This document shows, one piece after another, positions 7,336-15,737 of a DNA stretch of 46,305 bases (its first letter is position 1; each line of letters begins with the position of its first letter). The stretch comes from Lachnospiraceae bacterium (GTDB lineage Bacteria > Bacillota > Clostridia > Lachnospirales > Lachnospiraceae): positions 1-46,305 of the forward strand of contig VSNG01000030.1 in assembly GCA_009774175.1 (NCBI GenBank), given 5' to 3'. The notes under the pieces are model-generated. The model was not told where the DNA came from and searched no databases. It was given only the letters and a program-made list of their open reading frames with translations. The translations under genes were made by a program, and so were the position numbers.

Positions 7336-8792
7336 ATTGTACTGCTGCCTTGCTCTCCCGATCCTTTCTTTTTCTCCTCCGGCCCGCTTCTTAATGCGCT
7401 GCCCGTGCTTTGTCTCCCCATTCCGCTTTTTAAATACCAGCCCACATTTCTTCTGCCGCCGTATAGAAACATCAGCAAAAGCGTCCGCATGGTTGTGGCC
7501 GTTTCATCCAGCTGCCGACGCGCCATCCGCAAATATTTAACGTAATACTTTCTGTCAATTCGCGCCAGCGCATAACCATGGGTATGCAGCTTCACAATCT
7601 GCAAATAGTCAATCAGCCGCCGGTCTTTCCGCGCCAGAACCGCCCTGTCCAGAATCCGAAAAATGGCGAAATGCACAAACAGACGCTTATCCCTGCAGGC
7701 CACGTCCTGTCCGTCCCGGCCCAGTCGGTAGTAGTACAGATATTCCGGCACGCACACCGCGCTCCCGGCGCAAAACCCGCTCTCAATCTTAAAGGGCAGA
7801 TCGTCGAACCGCGGCAATTCTTCATGAAACCATATCTTGTTTTTCAGAAGAAAATCCCTCCTGTAAATGCACCGCCAGATGGCGACCCGGGTCCGAATCA
7901 TCAGCCTCTGCACCTGCTCTTTTCTATAAGTTCCCGACAAAAAAGGCTCTTCCATAAAATCGTCAGCCGCCCTCACCGCTTTGCCGGTACGCTCGTCATA
8001 TGTCTGATAGCCGCAGTAGGCCAGCTCATAATTTCCCATCATAGCGCGGGAAAGCAATTTCGGAAACATATCCCTGTCCACAAAATCATCCCCGTCCACA
8101 AAACCCACATAATTTCCCAACGCTTCCCGCAGGCCGCGGTTTCTTGCCGACGCACAGCCCCCGTTTTCTTTTCTGACACACCGAATACGCCCGTCCTTTT
8201 TCGCATATTCCTCGATCACCGCCAAAGACCCGTCTGTGGAGCCGTCGTCCACAATCAGATATTCCACATAGGGAGCCCGCCATGCCGTCAGGGATTCCAG
8301 ACAGCGTCCCAGATACTGCCTGACATTGTAAACCGGCACAATGACCGAAAGCTCTACAGGAGAGTCCTGTCTGTCCCAGATAAGCGACTCATAGCGCACC
8401 GTGTCGCGCTGCTTCCGGTTTTGTTCCCTGATCAGGCAGATATGCGCCGCCCGCTCCCTGTAGCCTTCCCACAGACCGAAACAGTCCTCCTGGTCGTACA
8501 GCAGACCGATCAGATAACACACTCTTATGTCCGTAATCCTTCTCACTGTTTTGGCCCATCCGCTGTCAAAAAGTATGGTGTCAACACACTGTTTTTCCGC
8601 CATCTCGCCTAGCTTTTCCACATTACTCTGGGCCGTCAGGCTGACGCTCCCTGCATGCAGTCCATGCCGCAGATAACGGGCCAGCAGCGTCATCCTGCGT
8701 CCACTCCCCAGCAGAAGTATATTTCCCAGCTCTCCCTGCGTGGAGAGATAGCTTTTCAGTTGTTCCAGCTTCCTGTCTCTTTCTTTAACCAT
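7332..8792 (-). CDS. GT2-family glycosyltransferase with N-terminal Rossmann-like extension
   Basis: A 486-residue protein. Residues about 1-145 form an extra domain opening with a nucleotide-binding-like strand and turn (NILLLGSGRRMTLLARYL, about 19-36). The GT2 domain starts near residue 148 (ELSVIVPVYNVRQYLGRCLE), with YLIVDDGSTDGS and GFVDGDDFVDRDM. It overlaps the next gene by 4 bases, so translation is coupled. The N-terminal domain is unusual for GT2 and may bind a nucleotide sugar or act as a docking domain. A long open frame on the opposite strand (7578-8612) is a shadow of this GC-rich gene. Confidence 0.88.
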   Translation of the reverse strand: MVKERDRKLEQLKSYLSTQGELGNILLLGSGRRMTLLARYLRHGLHAGSVSLTAQSNVEKLGEMAEKQCVDTILFDSGWAKTVRRITDIRVCYLIGLLYDQEDCFGLWEGYRERAAHICLIREQNRKQRDTVRYESLIWDRQDSPVELSVIVPVYNVRQYLGRCLESLTAWRAPYVEYLIVDDGSTDGSLAVIEEYAKKDGRIRCVRKENGGCASARNRGLREALGNYVGFVDGDDFVDRDMFPKLLSRAMMGNYELAYCGYQTYDERTGKAVRAADDFMEEPFLSGTYRKEQVQRLMIRTRVAIWRCIYRRDFLLKNKIWFHEELPRFDDLPFKIESGFCAGSAVCVPEYLYYYRLGRDGQDVACRDKRLFVHFAIFRILDRAVLARKDRRLIDYLQIVKLHTHGYALARIDRKYYVKYLRMARRQLDETATTMRTLLLMFLYGGRRNVGWYLKSGMGRQSTGSALRSGPEEKKKGSGEQGSSTI

Positions 8793-8831
8793 CCCGTCTC
8801 ACACCTTATCTTCCCCTGCACCGGCGCCTCT

Positions 8832-9917
8832 CTAGGCCGTTCTCTCCCCTGCCCGCAGGGCTTTCTTAATTAACGTCTCACAAATTTCCTGCCACAGATA
8901 ATCGGAAAATACAAGGTTTCCCGCCCGCCGCCGCAGCGACAGGGCCAAAAGCGCATACTGGGCCGCATCCTTCGGAGCATATTGCCGCCTGCTCTCCCGC
9001 CGCAGAATGCGAAAATATCTGTCCGGCAGGTTCCCGAAAAACAGCCGAAGCCCTCTGACCAGTGGTTCTCTTGTCTCCATATCCGCCATACGAATACACC
9101 AGAAGGAAAAACGAAGCATCATCCGCATGGCGGGAAAAATCAGCTCATCACGGCCCTGCCCGATCAATGCAGCCACATCCTCAAACACCGGGAAAACATC
9201 CATTCTGTCCGCGCCCGTACAGGCCGTAATCTGGGCGTCCGACCCGATACGGTAATAGAACCCCACCGCCACGCCCATGCACCGCCGGCATCGGGACAAC
9301 AGATAAAAATGGGGATAAACATCCTCCCACTTCACCTTCTCCCTGAACGCAAAACCAATCCGCCTGATAAACGCCGTCTGCAATACCTTGCGGCAGACAT
9401 TCACTTCAAACTGATACAGCCGCAGCTCTTTTTGGGGATTCACCACGCAGCCGTCCCGAGGGAAAATCTGTAAAAACAACTCCCGATCATACCAGTCCTG
9501 TGCCACACGGCTTTTCTCATTCCAGATCACGGGCAGGGTCATGATGATCTCCGGCTGTTCTCCGCGCTCTCCCGCCTCCTCTATCCGGCCTAAAATACGC
9601 TCCACATAGTCAGGCATCAGCCAGTCGTCGCTGTCAAGAAAGGACACATATGTCGTCTCCACAAGCCCGAGTCCGGTATTCCTCGCGCCTCCAAGTCCTC
9701 TGTTCTCCTGATAAAGATAACGGATTTTCTGCGGGCAGCGGTTGGCATAGCTTTGTCCAATCCGGGACGTTCCATCAACCGAGCCATCGTCCACCACTAC
9801 GGCCTGATATCGGTTGTCCGTCTGACGCAGAATACTGTCAAGTGTACGTTCCAGTGTGCGTTCGGCGTTATAAGCCGGGATAATAAAGGTGATGGCCGGG
9901 TTTTGCTGACAGTTCAT
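8832..9917 (-). CDS. GT2-family glycosyltransferase
   Basis: A 361-residue protein. The GT-A domain starts with ITFIIPAYNAERTLERTLDS, followed by AVVVDDGSVDGTSR (about 35-48) and the metal site FLDSDDWLMPDYV (about 93-105). The C-terminal half is helical and Arg-rich. ATG 9917 has GGAAGGCAAT upstream. It is the first of three GT2 genes at the distal end of the operon. About 120 bases separate it from the ATPase gene; this AT-rich gap has no clear terminator, so read-through is likely. Confidence 0.9.
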   Translation of the reverse strand: MNCQQNPAITFIIPAYNAERTLERTLDSILRQTDNRYQAVVVDDGSVDGTSRIGQSYANRCPQKIRYLYQENRGLGGARNTGLGLVETTYVSFLDSDDWLMPDYVERILGRIEEAGERGEQPEIIMTLPVIWNEKSRVAQDWYDRELFLQIFPRDGCVVNPQKELRLYQFEVNVCRKVLQTAFIRRIGFAFREKVKWEDVYPHFYLLSRCRRCMGVAVGFYYRIGSDAQITACTGADRMDVFPVFEDVAALIGQGRDELIFPAMRMMLRFSFWCIRMADMETREPLVRGLRLFFGNLPDRYFRILRRESRRQYAPKDAAQYALLALSLRRRAGNLVFSDYLWQEICETLIKKALRAGERTA

Positions 9918-10038
9918 ATTGCCTTCCTGCTTTCCTTAAAAATTCCTCTGTCCTTTTATCATGATAAAATTTCAGTTTATTTGTATTTTGTAAATATAAT
10001 CATTTCAAAATTTTAGATTAAATTTTACATACTGCCGC

Positions 10039-10923
10039 TCATTTGCTCATAAACGCCACATAATGTTCCAGCACTTCCTCCGGCTCCCCGATCTCCTGCA
10101 CTTCCCCGTCATGAATCCACAAAACCCTGTCGCACAGCTCACGAAGCGTTTCCATGCTGTGGGAAACGATGATCACCGTCCGTTTTTTATCCAGAATAAG
10201 CGAATTCATCTTTTCCAGACTTTTTTTGCGAAACCGCTCGTCTCCTACGCTAAGCACCTCGTCCACCAGCATAATGTCCGTTTCCAGCATCGCCGTAATG
10301 GCAAAGGCAAGCTTCGAGTGCATACCGCTGGAATAGGTGCGCACAGGACGATCAATAAACTCTCCGATCTCCGCAAAATCTATGATCTCGTCCATCTTTT
10401 CCCTGATCTGCTTTTCCGTAAATCCAAGGAGCATCCCTGACAGCACGATATTTTCCCTGCCCGACAGCGTATCCTTAAATCCTACGCCCAACGCCATGAG
10501 GGACACGGAATGCCCCTTTAAGTCAATCTCCCCGGCATTGGGAGAAAAGACCCCCGCAATCGAGCGAAGCAGCGTAGATTTTCCGCTCCCGTTTCTGCCG
10601 ATGATCCCAAGAATACCGCCCTCATCCACGGAAAATGAAACATGTCTGACCGCCTCAAAAACGATTTCTCTCTCTTTTTTATGAAACAGACTTTTCTGTA
10701 CGCTGGTCGCGTTCAGTATCCGATAATTGATGCAGACGTCCTTCAGTTCAATCGCCTTATTCTGCTCTTTCCGCTGTATACTGCACATGCTGTCTTTTTC
10801 CTGTATACCATACGTGCTGTCTTTCCCGTCAGCCATCCCGCTTCTCCCATTTTTCTGTTTTTTATCATTTCCGCATAATTTCCTCGCGGCCTTTTTATTC
10901 TGCTTTATTAAATATGCTTCCAT
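10039..10923 (-). CDS. Polysaccharide ABC exporter ATPase (Wzt/TagH-like)
   Basis: The nucleotide-binding subunit of a polysaccharide exporter. Walker A GRNGSGKST is at about 109-117, the signature YSSGMHSKLAFAI is the variant typical of the Wzt/TagH/KpsT group, and Walker B IMLVDEVLSVGDE follows. The protein ends soon after the ATPase core, so the carbohydrate-binding C-terminal domain of long Wzt proteins is absent. The first 55 residues before KAIELKDVCINYR are low-complexity and charged; Met30 or Met46 are possible alternative starts. It directly follows the permease gene (21-base gap). Together they would move a lipid-linked glycan across the membrane. Confidence 0.93.
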   Translation of the reverse strand: MEAYLIKQNKKAARKLCGNDKKQKNGRSGMADGKDSTYGIQEKDSMCSIQRKEQNKAIELKDVCINYRILNATSVQKSLFHKKEREIVFEAVRHVSFSVDEGGILGIIGRNGSGKSTLLRSIAGVFSPNAGEIDLKGHSVSLMALGVGFKDTLSGRENIVLSGMLLGFTEKQIREKMDEIIDFAEIGEFIDRPVRTYSSGMHSKLAFAITAMLETDIMLVDEVLSVGDERFRKKSLEKMNSLILDKKRTVIIVSHSMETLRELCDRVLWIHDGEVQEIGEPEEVLEHYVAFMSK

Positions 10924-10944
10924 ACGCTTTTTCAGCTAACAACC

Positions 10945-12033
10945 CTAAATTACCTTCACATACGCATTTTCATTGCGGTAAATCGTTGATACCCCTACCA
11001 TGGTAAGTAACAGCGATACCAGCGTCCACATGCCAAGCATCATCCAATCCGGGGCTTTTCCATATAGCAGTACGCCGCGCATGGAGGAAATCAGGAATGC
11101 CACCGGATTATACTTCTCCATCAGCTCACCGAACGGCGCGGGAATCCGCTTCCCAACGTCATAGAACACTCCCGTCAGATACATCAGCATCGTCAGCACA
11201 ATCCCCACAATATAAGCAAGATCGTTTACATAGACGCCATAATGCATAAATATGTTGCACAGCCCAAAAGTAAACAAAAAAAACACCGCCAAAATCGGTA
11301 TCATGCCAAAAATATTTACCGTCGGACGCACCCGGAAAACCAGCATCATGAATACTACCACACCAAAAGAGATCATCATCTTAAACCCGCATACAAGCAT
11401 TCTCGAAAACAACAGAATAAATTTCGGCATATAAATTCTGGTAATGATCGACCTGTTACTGCGGATCAGATTGACACTGCCGGAAACACACCGAGAAAAG
11501 AATCCCCACATGGTCAGGCCGATAAAAATGAATACAGGAAAATACGGCTCGGAAGCCTTAAAAATCACACCGAATATCACCGTGTAAATTAACATCATGC
11601 AAAACGGCTCGATCAACCACCACAGCCAGTCCAGATAAGCGTTGGACACCTCCGCGCGAAGGTCAGCTCTGGCCGACCAGACCGCATACCGGGTATAACT
11701 TCTGACGTCATGATAAAATTTATGGATTTCCTTTCGGATATCCTGCCGCCTGCCTTTTCCGTCCGTAAAAATACCCACGAAAAACGGCAGAATGACCGCC
11801 CATACGCATCCCATACAAAGATATTTGATCTTATAAGTCATTGTCATGCCGTCAAATCGAAGCCCCTTCACACCGCGAAGAAAGGAGACGGCAAAGGTGA
11901 AGGTATTGATCAGTATGAAATAAAAGGCTAAATAAAATAATTTTTTCTTCCGTCCCGTCTCCCTCGGTCGGAGGAAGATATGTATACTCCAGGCTAAGAC
12001 GGCCGGGAGGAAAATCATTGTCAGGTTGAACAT
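10945..12033 (-). CDS. Polysaccharide ABC exporter permease (Wzm/TagG-like) with extra N-terminal membrane module
   Basis: A 362-residue membrane protein. Residues about 115-362 are an ABC2-type permease: the amphipathic start DVRSYTRYAVWSARADLRAE, then six helices, as in Wzm/TagG. The first ~95 residues are not part of the normal permease. They hold two or three helices and the motif RGVKGLRFDGMTMTYKIKYL, which is also found at the N terminus of the acyltransferase encoded directly upstream. The ATG at 12033 has an AAGGAACATCTT ribosome site. It pairs with the downstream ATPase. Confidence 0.92.
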   Translation of the reverse strand: MFNLTMIFLPAVLAWSIHIFLRPRETGRKKKLFYLAFYFILINTFTFAVSFLRGVKGLRFDGMTMTYKIKYLCMGCVWAVILPFFVGIFTDGKGRRQDIRKEIHKFYHDVRSYTRYAVWSARADLRAEVSNAYLDWLWWLIEPFCMMLIYTVIFGVIFKASEPYFPVFIFIGLTMWGFFSRCVSGSVNLIRSNRSIITRIYMPKFILLFSRMLVCGFKMMISFGVVVFMMLVFRVRPTVNIFGMIPILAVFFLFTFGLCNIFMHYGVYVNDLAYIVGIVLTMLMYLTGVFYDVGKRIPAPFGELMEKYNPVAFLISSMRGVLLYGKAPDWMMLGMWTLVSLLLTMVGVSTIYRNENAYVKVI

Positions 12034-12045
12034 AAGATGTTCCTT

Positions 12046-13419
12046 TCACACGCAATTGGTAAACACAGTTTTCAGCTTCTCTTTCCAGACATATTTACTG
12101 ATTCTTTTCGTCAGGGTACTTAACAGGCAGGAGCAGAGCGTAATAAACGCCATCATGGATACGCAAAAACCGTAGCTGCGTTCTGCAAAATACTTCTGCA
12201 CCAGGACTCTTCCAATCCATTGATTCAGATAAATCGTAAGCGATACCGGCGCCAGATATTTCATCCACTTAAATTGAAACAGCCCTGTAATATAACTTTT
12301 ACCACTGAATGTAATCGCTGCTGCCACAGGCAAAAGAAGGATAACCGACATTATCATTCGATTATTTCTAAGCAAAAACCACGTTCCAAAAAACACACCG
12401 TAAAGCAACACTTCCGTGACTGTCAGGAACATCCGCCCATTCTCGTTCATTTTTGCCTTACCTATTCGAATGTACATATTATAGGCGCAAATCCCAAAAC
12501 ACAAGCCGCTGACAGCACTGTACATACCGCCAAGGAAAAGGCCATGCATCTTATGCTGATCCGGAAAACAGTAATCATTTGTCTGACAAAGCCATCCCAA
12601 TATGAAAACTGCCAGTATCGGAGCCAGTATATGTAATGTAAAATCTCGGTTTTTGTAAAGCAAATATGCTAACGGCAGCATGGCCAGAAACATGGCTGAC
12701 AGATACCATCCCGGGACATTGTAAGTGATGCTTATTCCCGCTCTGGTCACAAAAAACAATTCCGGAACCATTTTCACCAATTCACCGGGAATCTTATTTA
12801 ACGGTATGGTGAATATATATACTGCCATAAATACAAACAGTGCGGCATAGACATCCAGCGCCAGCGTTTTGATTTTATTTATCACAAACATCACCGCCAG
12901 TTTGCCGTAGTCAGCCGTATTTATTTCCTTTTTCAATATACTGTTTGCCATTAACATGCCAGATACCACAAAGAAAAAGAATACGGATACTTGCCCAAAC
13001 TGCGGCGGAAGGATAATATTTGTATTTTCCTTCCGAAACACTCCAGTATGACTCATAAAAACACAAATAGTAAAAATAAATTTAAGAAAGTCCAACTCAT
13101 AATTTCTCTGTTCAGCGCCATACTTCACTGACCTTGTCCGCGAAGATACAAACCAGAAGAACAATCCGAAAGCAACTCCCAATCCCATATACTTTACTCG
13201 ATATGATATTGTCATTTGCTCAAAGGAAAAAGTTTTTATCCCTCTTGCGCAGGAAACCAAGTATGTACAGGCATTAACGGAGAGCATATACAGCAGGAAA
13301 ATGTGCCGTTTTCTACGATTGTCGTACCCCCCCCCCTTACGATTTGCGTTTCCCACATGCAGGATATATGCCATTAATGGCGGAACGAGAAACATGCCGA
13401 TATTCAGTAATGCCTTCAT
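12046..13419 (-). CDS. Acyltransferase-3 family membrane protein with extra N-terminal module
   Basis: A 457-residue polytopic protein; the start is ATG 13419, which has AGGAGG 6 bases upstream and lies 10 bases after the previous stop. After a ~95-residue N-terminal membrane module, an acyltransferase-3 domain begins with ELDFLKFIFTICVFMSHTGV (His in SHTG is the expected catalytic residue) and runs through about ten helices. Members O-acylate (often O-acetylate) surface sugars. The N-terminal module carries RGIKTFSFEQMTISYRVKYM, matching the permease. A G10 tract in codons about 28-31 could switch the gene off by slippage. Confidence 0.88.
   Translation of the reverse strand: MKALLNIGMFLVPPLMAYILHVGNANRKGGGYDNRRKRHIFLLYMLSVNACTYLVSCARGIKTFSFEQMTISYRVKYMGLGVAFGLFFWFVSSRTRSVKYGAEQRNYELDFLKFIFTICVFMSHTGVFRKENTNIILPPQFGQVSVFFFFVVSGMLMANSILKKEINTADYGKLAVMFVINKIKTLALDVYAALFVFMAVYIFTIPLNKIPGELVKMVPELFFVTRAGISITYNVPGWYLSAMFLAMLPLAYLLYKNRDFTLHILAPILAVFILGWLCQTNDYCFPDQHKMHGLFLGGMYSAVSGLCFGICAYNMYIRIGKAKMNENGRMFLTVTEVLLYGVFFGTWFLLRNNRMIMSVILLLPVAAAITFSGKSYITGLFQFKWMKYLAPVSLTIYLNQWIGRVLVQKYFAERSYGFCVSMMAFITLCSCLLSTLTKRISKYVWKEKLKTVFTNCV
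13327..13336. repeat. C10/G10 homopolymer in the acyltransferase gene
   Basis: Ten C on + (ten G on the coding strand) encode the end of Lys plus Gly-Gly-Gly at about residue 29 of the acyltransferase. Ten bases keep the gene in frame; 9 or 11 would truncate it within the first module. Confidence 0.9.
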
Positions 13420-13429
13420 TACAATCCTC

Positions 13430-15016
13430 CTACCATTCGTCTGTAATTGCAAAATGCTTTTCATACTCAGAAGGCGTGATATATCTGACATCAACGCCTA
13501 TTTTTCGAATAATGATTGCGACCTCGCGATTGTAGTCCTCATCTCTTTTTAAATAACTTCGCATACCCTGGCTGTAATAACTGTTTTCCATCGTACCATA
13601 GCCGTCGGCTCCTGCTATAGTAACATGATATATATTTAATTCATGCAATAAATTTAACAGCATCAATAATCCGTTATTATCTTTCCCCAGGTATCGTTTC
13701 AAGCTATTGTAATTAATACAATAATCTACGTTCTTCCTCTCAATATTGGATGTAGCGATTACTTTGCCGTGTATATCCCCACTGTATTTTTCCCATCTTC
13801 TGTTATTACTGAAAAAAGCATAATCCACAGGATAGCCAGACGGAATAAAATTAACAGAAATTACGACAGAATCTTCATTCTCAATATATTTCTTTATGTC
13901 TTCTTCAAATTTATTAATCGTATTGCCGGGCGCAAGCAGTACAATGTCTTTATCGGTCAGCTGTTCTGCCAGCAGTCTCCTGTCTTCCTCATCCGAAATC
14001 ACCCTGCTTAAATGTTCTTCATACATTTCATCCGCATATTTCTGGTCAAATACAGCAGCCTTTTTCCTGTCGTACCGTTCAAAAATCTGATTAATGTCAC
14101 GGCTCGTCAGATTTCCTTGATTCAAATAATACTCCGCATAATTTCTGTGAAGATTAAACCGGGCCGATAAAAAGTATGCTGTTGTATATCCCCACAGGGT
14201 CTCGCCCTTGATTGGTGAAATATAGTCGTCAATTGCGTCCAGCATATAGTTAATGTCATATCGGGCAGCATTGTTTTCATTTAAATAATCCGCTATTAAT
14301 TCAATAGGCAGATTGCCCGGATTTCTGCCCATTCCCATAAGACTTCCGTCTATGGTGACATCATGATTCAGCTGCATAGCAGAAAATTTTTGAGCCAGCA
14401 GACATCCAAGCGACATATTTTCATGTAAATGTAAACCCAATCGTATATTTTCACTCAAATTATGATCAATAAGATTGACAATCCGTTCCAAATCAGACTG
14501 TTTCATACTTCCGAAAGTATCGACAACAGAAAACTGATATGGACAAATTTCATTAATTTGTTCCACTATATTTAAAATCTGGCCGTCGGAATATCCCATG
14601 ATATTAATGGGATTCACACTGACCTTATAGCCTTTTTCCTTTACCTGCCTTGCAAACTCCAGTCCTTCGTTGATATCATATTCATGCGCCGTCACCCGAA
14701 TCAGTTCTATGCCCGCGCCCGTATATTCGGATAAATTTTCAATATGATAATTACTTCGCATTGCCATTGCAGAAAACATGCATGTATCGCATTTCTCCGG
14801 CAGTAATTTATTCAGTTCCTCTATTCTTCTGCAAACCGTAATATTGGGATTGTACCCTTCAACATCTCTCAAAAAGCCGACTTCTATCACATCCGTGCCG
14901 GACTGAACAAGATATTGCACAATTCCCCTCGCAACATCATAGCCCCAGTCCCAATCATTGATATACCCGCCATCCCTGAGCGTGCAGTCAAGAAGTTTTA
15001 TATTATCGTTCTTCAT
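13430..15016 (-). CDS. Pyruvate-type aldolase (DRE-TIM metallolyase) with C-terminal Rossmann-like domain
   Basis: A 528-residue two-domain protein. Residues 1 to about 345 match 4-hydroxy-2-oxoacid aldolases of the HMG-CoA-lyase-like group: LLDCTLRDGGY (8-18) gives the catalytic Arg and metal-ligand Asp, and GLHLHEN (194-200) the metal-binding His-x-His. Residues about 355-528 form a second domain with VLLAPGNTI (359-367) and a later block (LNIYHVTIAGADGYG) recalling DUF115/MptE-like or GT42-type Rossmann proteins. The aldolase half could condense pyruvate with an aldehyde sugar to a 3-deoxy-2-keto acid, which the adjacent CMP-transferase could activate. It overlaps that gene by 14 bases. 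Substrates are inferred, not seen. Confidence 0.8.
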   Translation of the reverse strand: MKNDNIKLLDCTLRDGGYINDWDWGYDVARGIVQYLVQSGTDVIEVGFLRDVEGYNPNITVCRRIEELNKLLPEKCDTCMFSAMAMRSNYHIENLSEYTGAGIELIRVTAHEYDINEGLEFARQVKEKGYKVSVNPINIMGYSDGQILNIVEQINEICPYQFSVVDTFGSMKQSDLERIVNLIDHNLSENIRLGLHLHENMSLGCLLAQKFSAMQLNHDVTIDGSLMGMGRNPGNLPIELIADYLNENNAARYDINYMLDAIDDYISPIKGETLWGYTTAYFLSARFNLHRNYAEYYLNQGNLTSRDINQIFERYDRKKAAVFDQKYADEMYEEHLSRVISDEEDRRLLAEQLTDKDIVLLAPGNTINKFEEDIKKYIENEDSVVISVNFIPSGYPVDYAFFSNNRRWEKYSGDIHGKVIATSNIERKNVDYCINYNSLKRYLGKDNNGLLMLLNLLHELNIYHVTIAGADGYGTMENSYYSQGMRSYLKRDEDYNREVAIIIRKIGVDVRYITPSEYEKHFAITDEW

Positions 15017-15737
15017 GCATCAGCCTTTCTCTCACAATTTCCAGATCCTTTTCCGTATCGACCGAAAAACTGAAACAATGCGGTACATAGACCAGCCGTA
15101 ATTGTTTCCCGTAATCAATAAATCGCAGAGTATCGATCCCCTCTATTTTCTCAAATCTTCCCGGTTCGGAATTTGCATAAAACTCCAACATTTTCTTGTT
15201 ATAGCTGATAATGCCCACATGTTTATAATATTTAAAATTGATTGACTTATACGGATACGGTATTGGATTTCTGGACATGTATCTGGCGTTCATATCTTCA
15301 TCAAACACCACTTTTATATTAGAAGAATCCATCAGCTCCGCCGTATTTTCAATCTCGGTTATAACATTCGTCCCAAATTCCCTTTCCAGGCAAACCTCCT
15401 CCGGTATTGCTGCCGTAATTGCGTCTGTACTGATCAGCGGTTCGTCTCCGTTAATCTGTATGTATAAATCTGCATCAACCGTTTTGGAAACCTCATACAG
15501 CCTGTTAGCTGCTGTAGTATGGTCGGCAACTGTCATTAAAACCGGAATATTATTTTCCCGGCATACCTTTTCAATCCTGATATCATCGGTAGCCACATAA
15601 ATTTCACTTATTTTTTGGGCTTTCAGCGTTCGATGGTACACCCACCAGATCATGGGATGCCCGCAAATATCAATTAGCGGCTTCCCAGGGAGTCTGGTAG
15701 AGCTGTATCGCGCCGGAATAATTCCTACTGTTTTCAT
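15003..15737 (-). CDS. CMP-ulosonate synthetase, KdsB-like
   Basis: A 244-residue cytidylyltransferase. The N terminus has the nucleotide-binding signature IIPARYSSTRLPGKPL; ATDDIRI (about 50-56), QINGDEPLI (about 93-101) and the C-terminal NPIPYP...HVGIISYNKKML block match 3-deoxy-manno-octulosonate cytidylyltransferase (KdsB). Length is normal for that family (about 245-250). In Gram-negatives the product is CMP-Kdo for LPS; here there is no LPS and no KdsA in the window, so the substrate may be another ulosonic acid. The ATG at 15737 overlaps the stop of the sialyltransferase-like gene by 4 bases, a sign of coupled translation. Confidence 0.88.
   Translation of the reverse strand: MKTVGIIPARYSSTRLPGKPLIDICGHPMIWWVYHRTLKAQKISEIYVATDDIRIEKVCRENNIPVLMTVADHTTAANRLYEVSKTVDADLYIQINGDEPLISTDAITAAIPEEVCLEREFGTNVITEIENTAELMDSSNIKVVFDEDMNARYMSRNPIPYPYKSINFKYYKHVGIISYNKKMLEFYANSEPGRFEKIEGIDTLRFIDYGKQLRLVYVPHCFSFSVDTEKDLEIVRERLMHEER

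Noticed and set aside
7578..8612. Long + strand open frame (344 codons)
   Set aside because: It lies fully opposite a GT2 gene with clear motifs; the GC-rich codons of that gene create it. It has no ribosome site and no recognisable domain.
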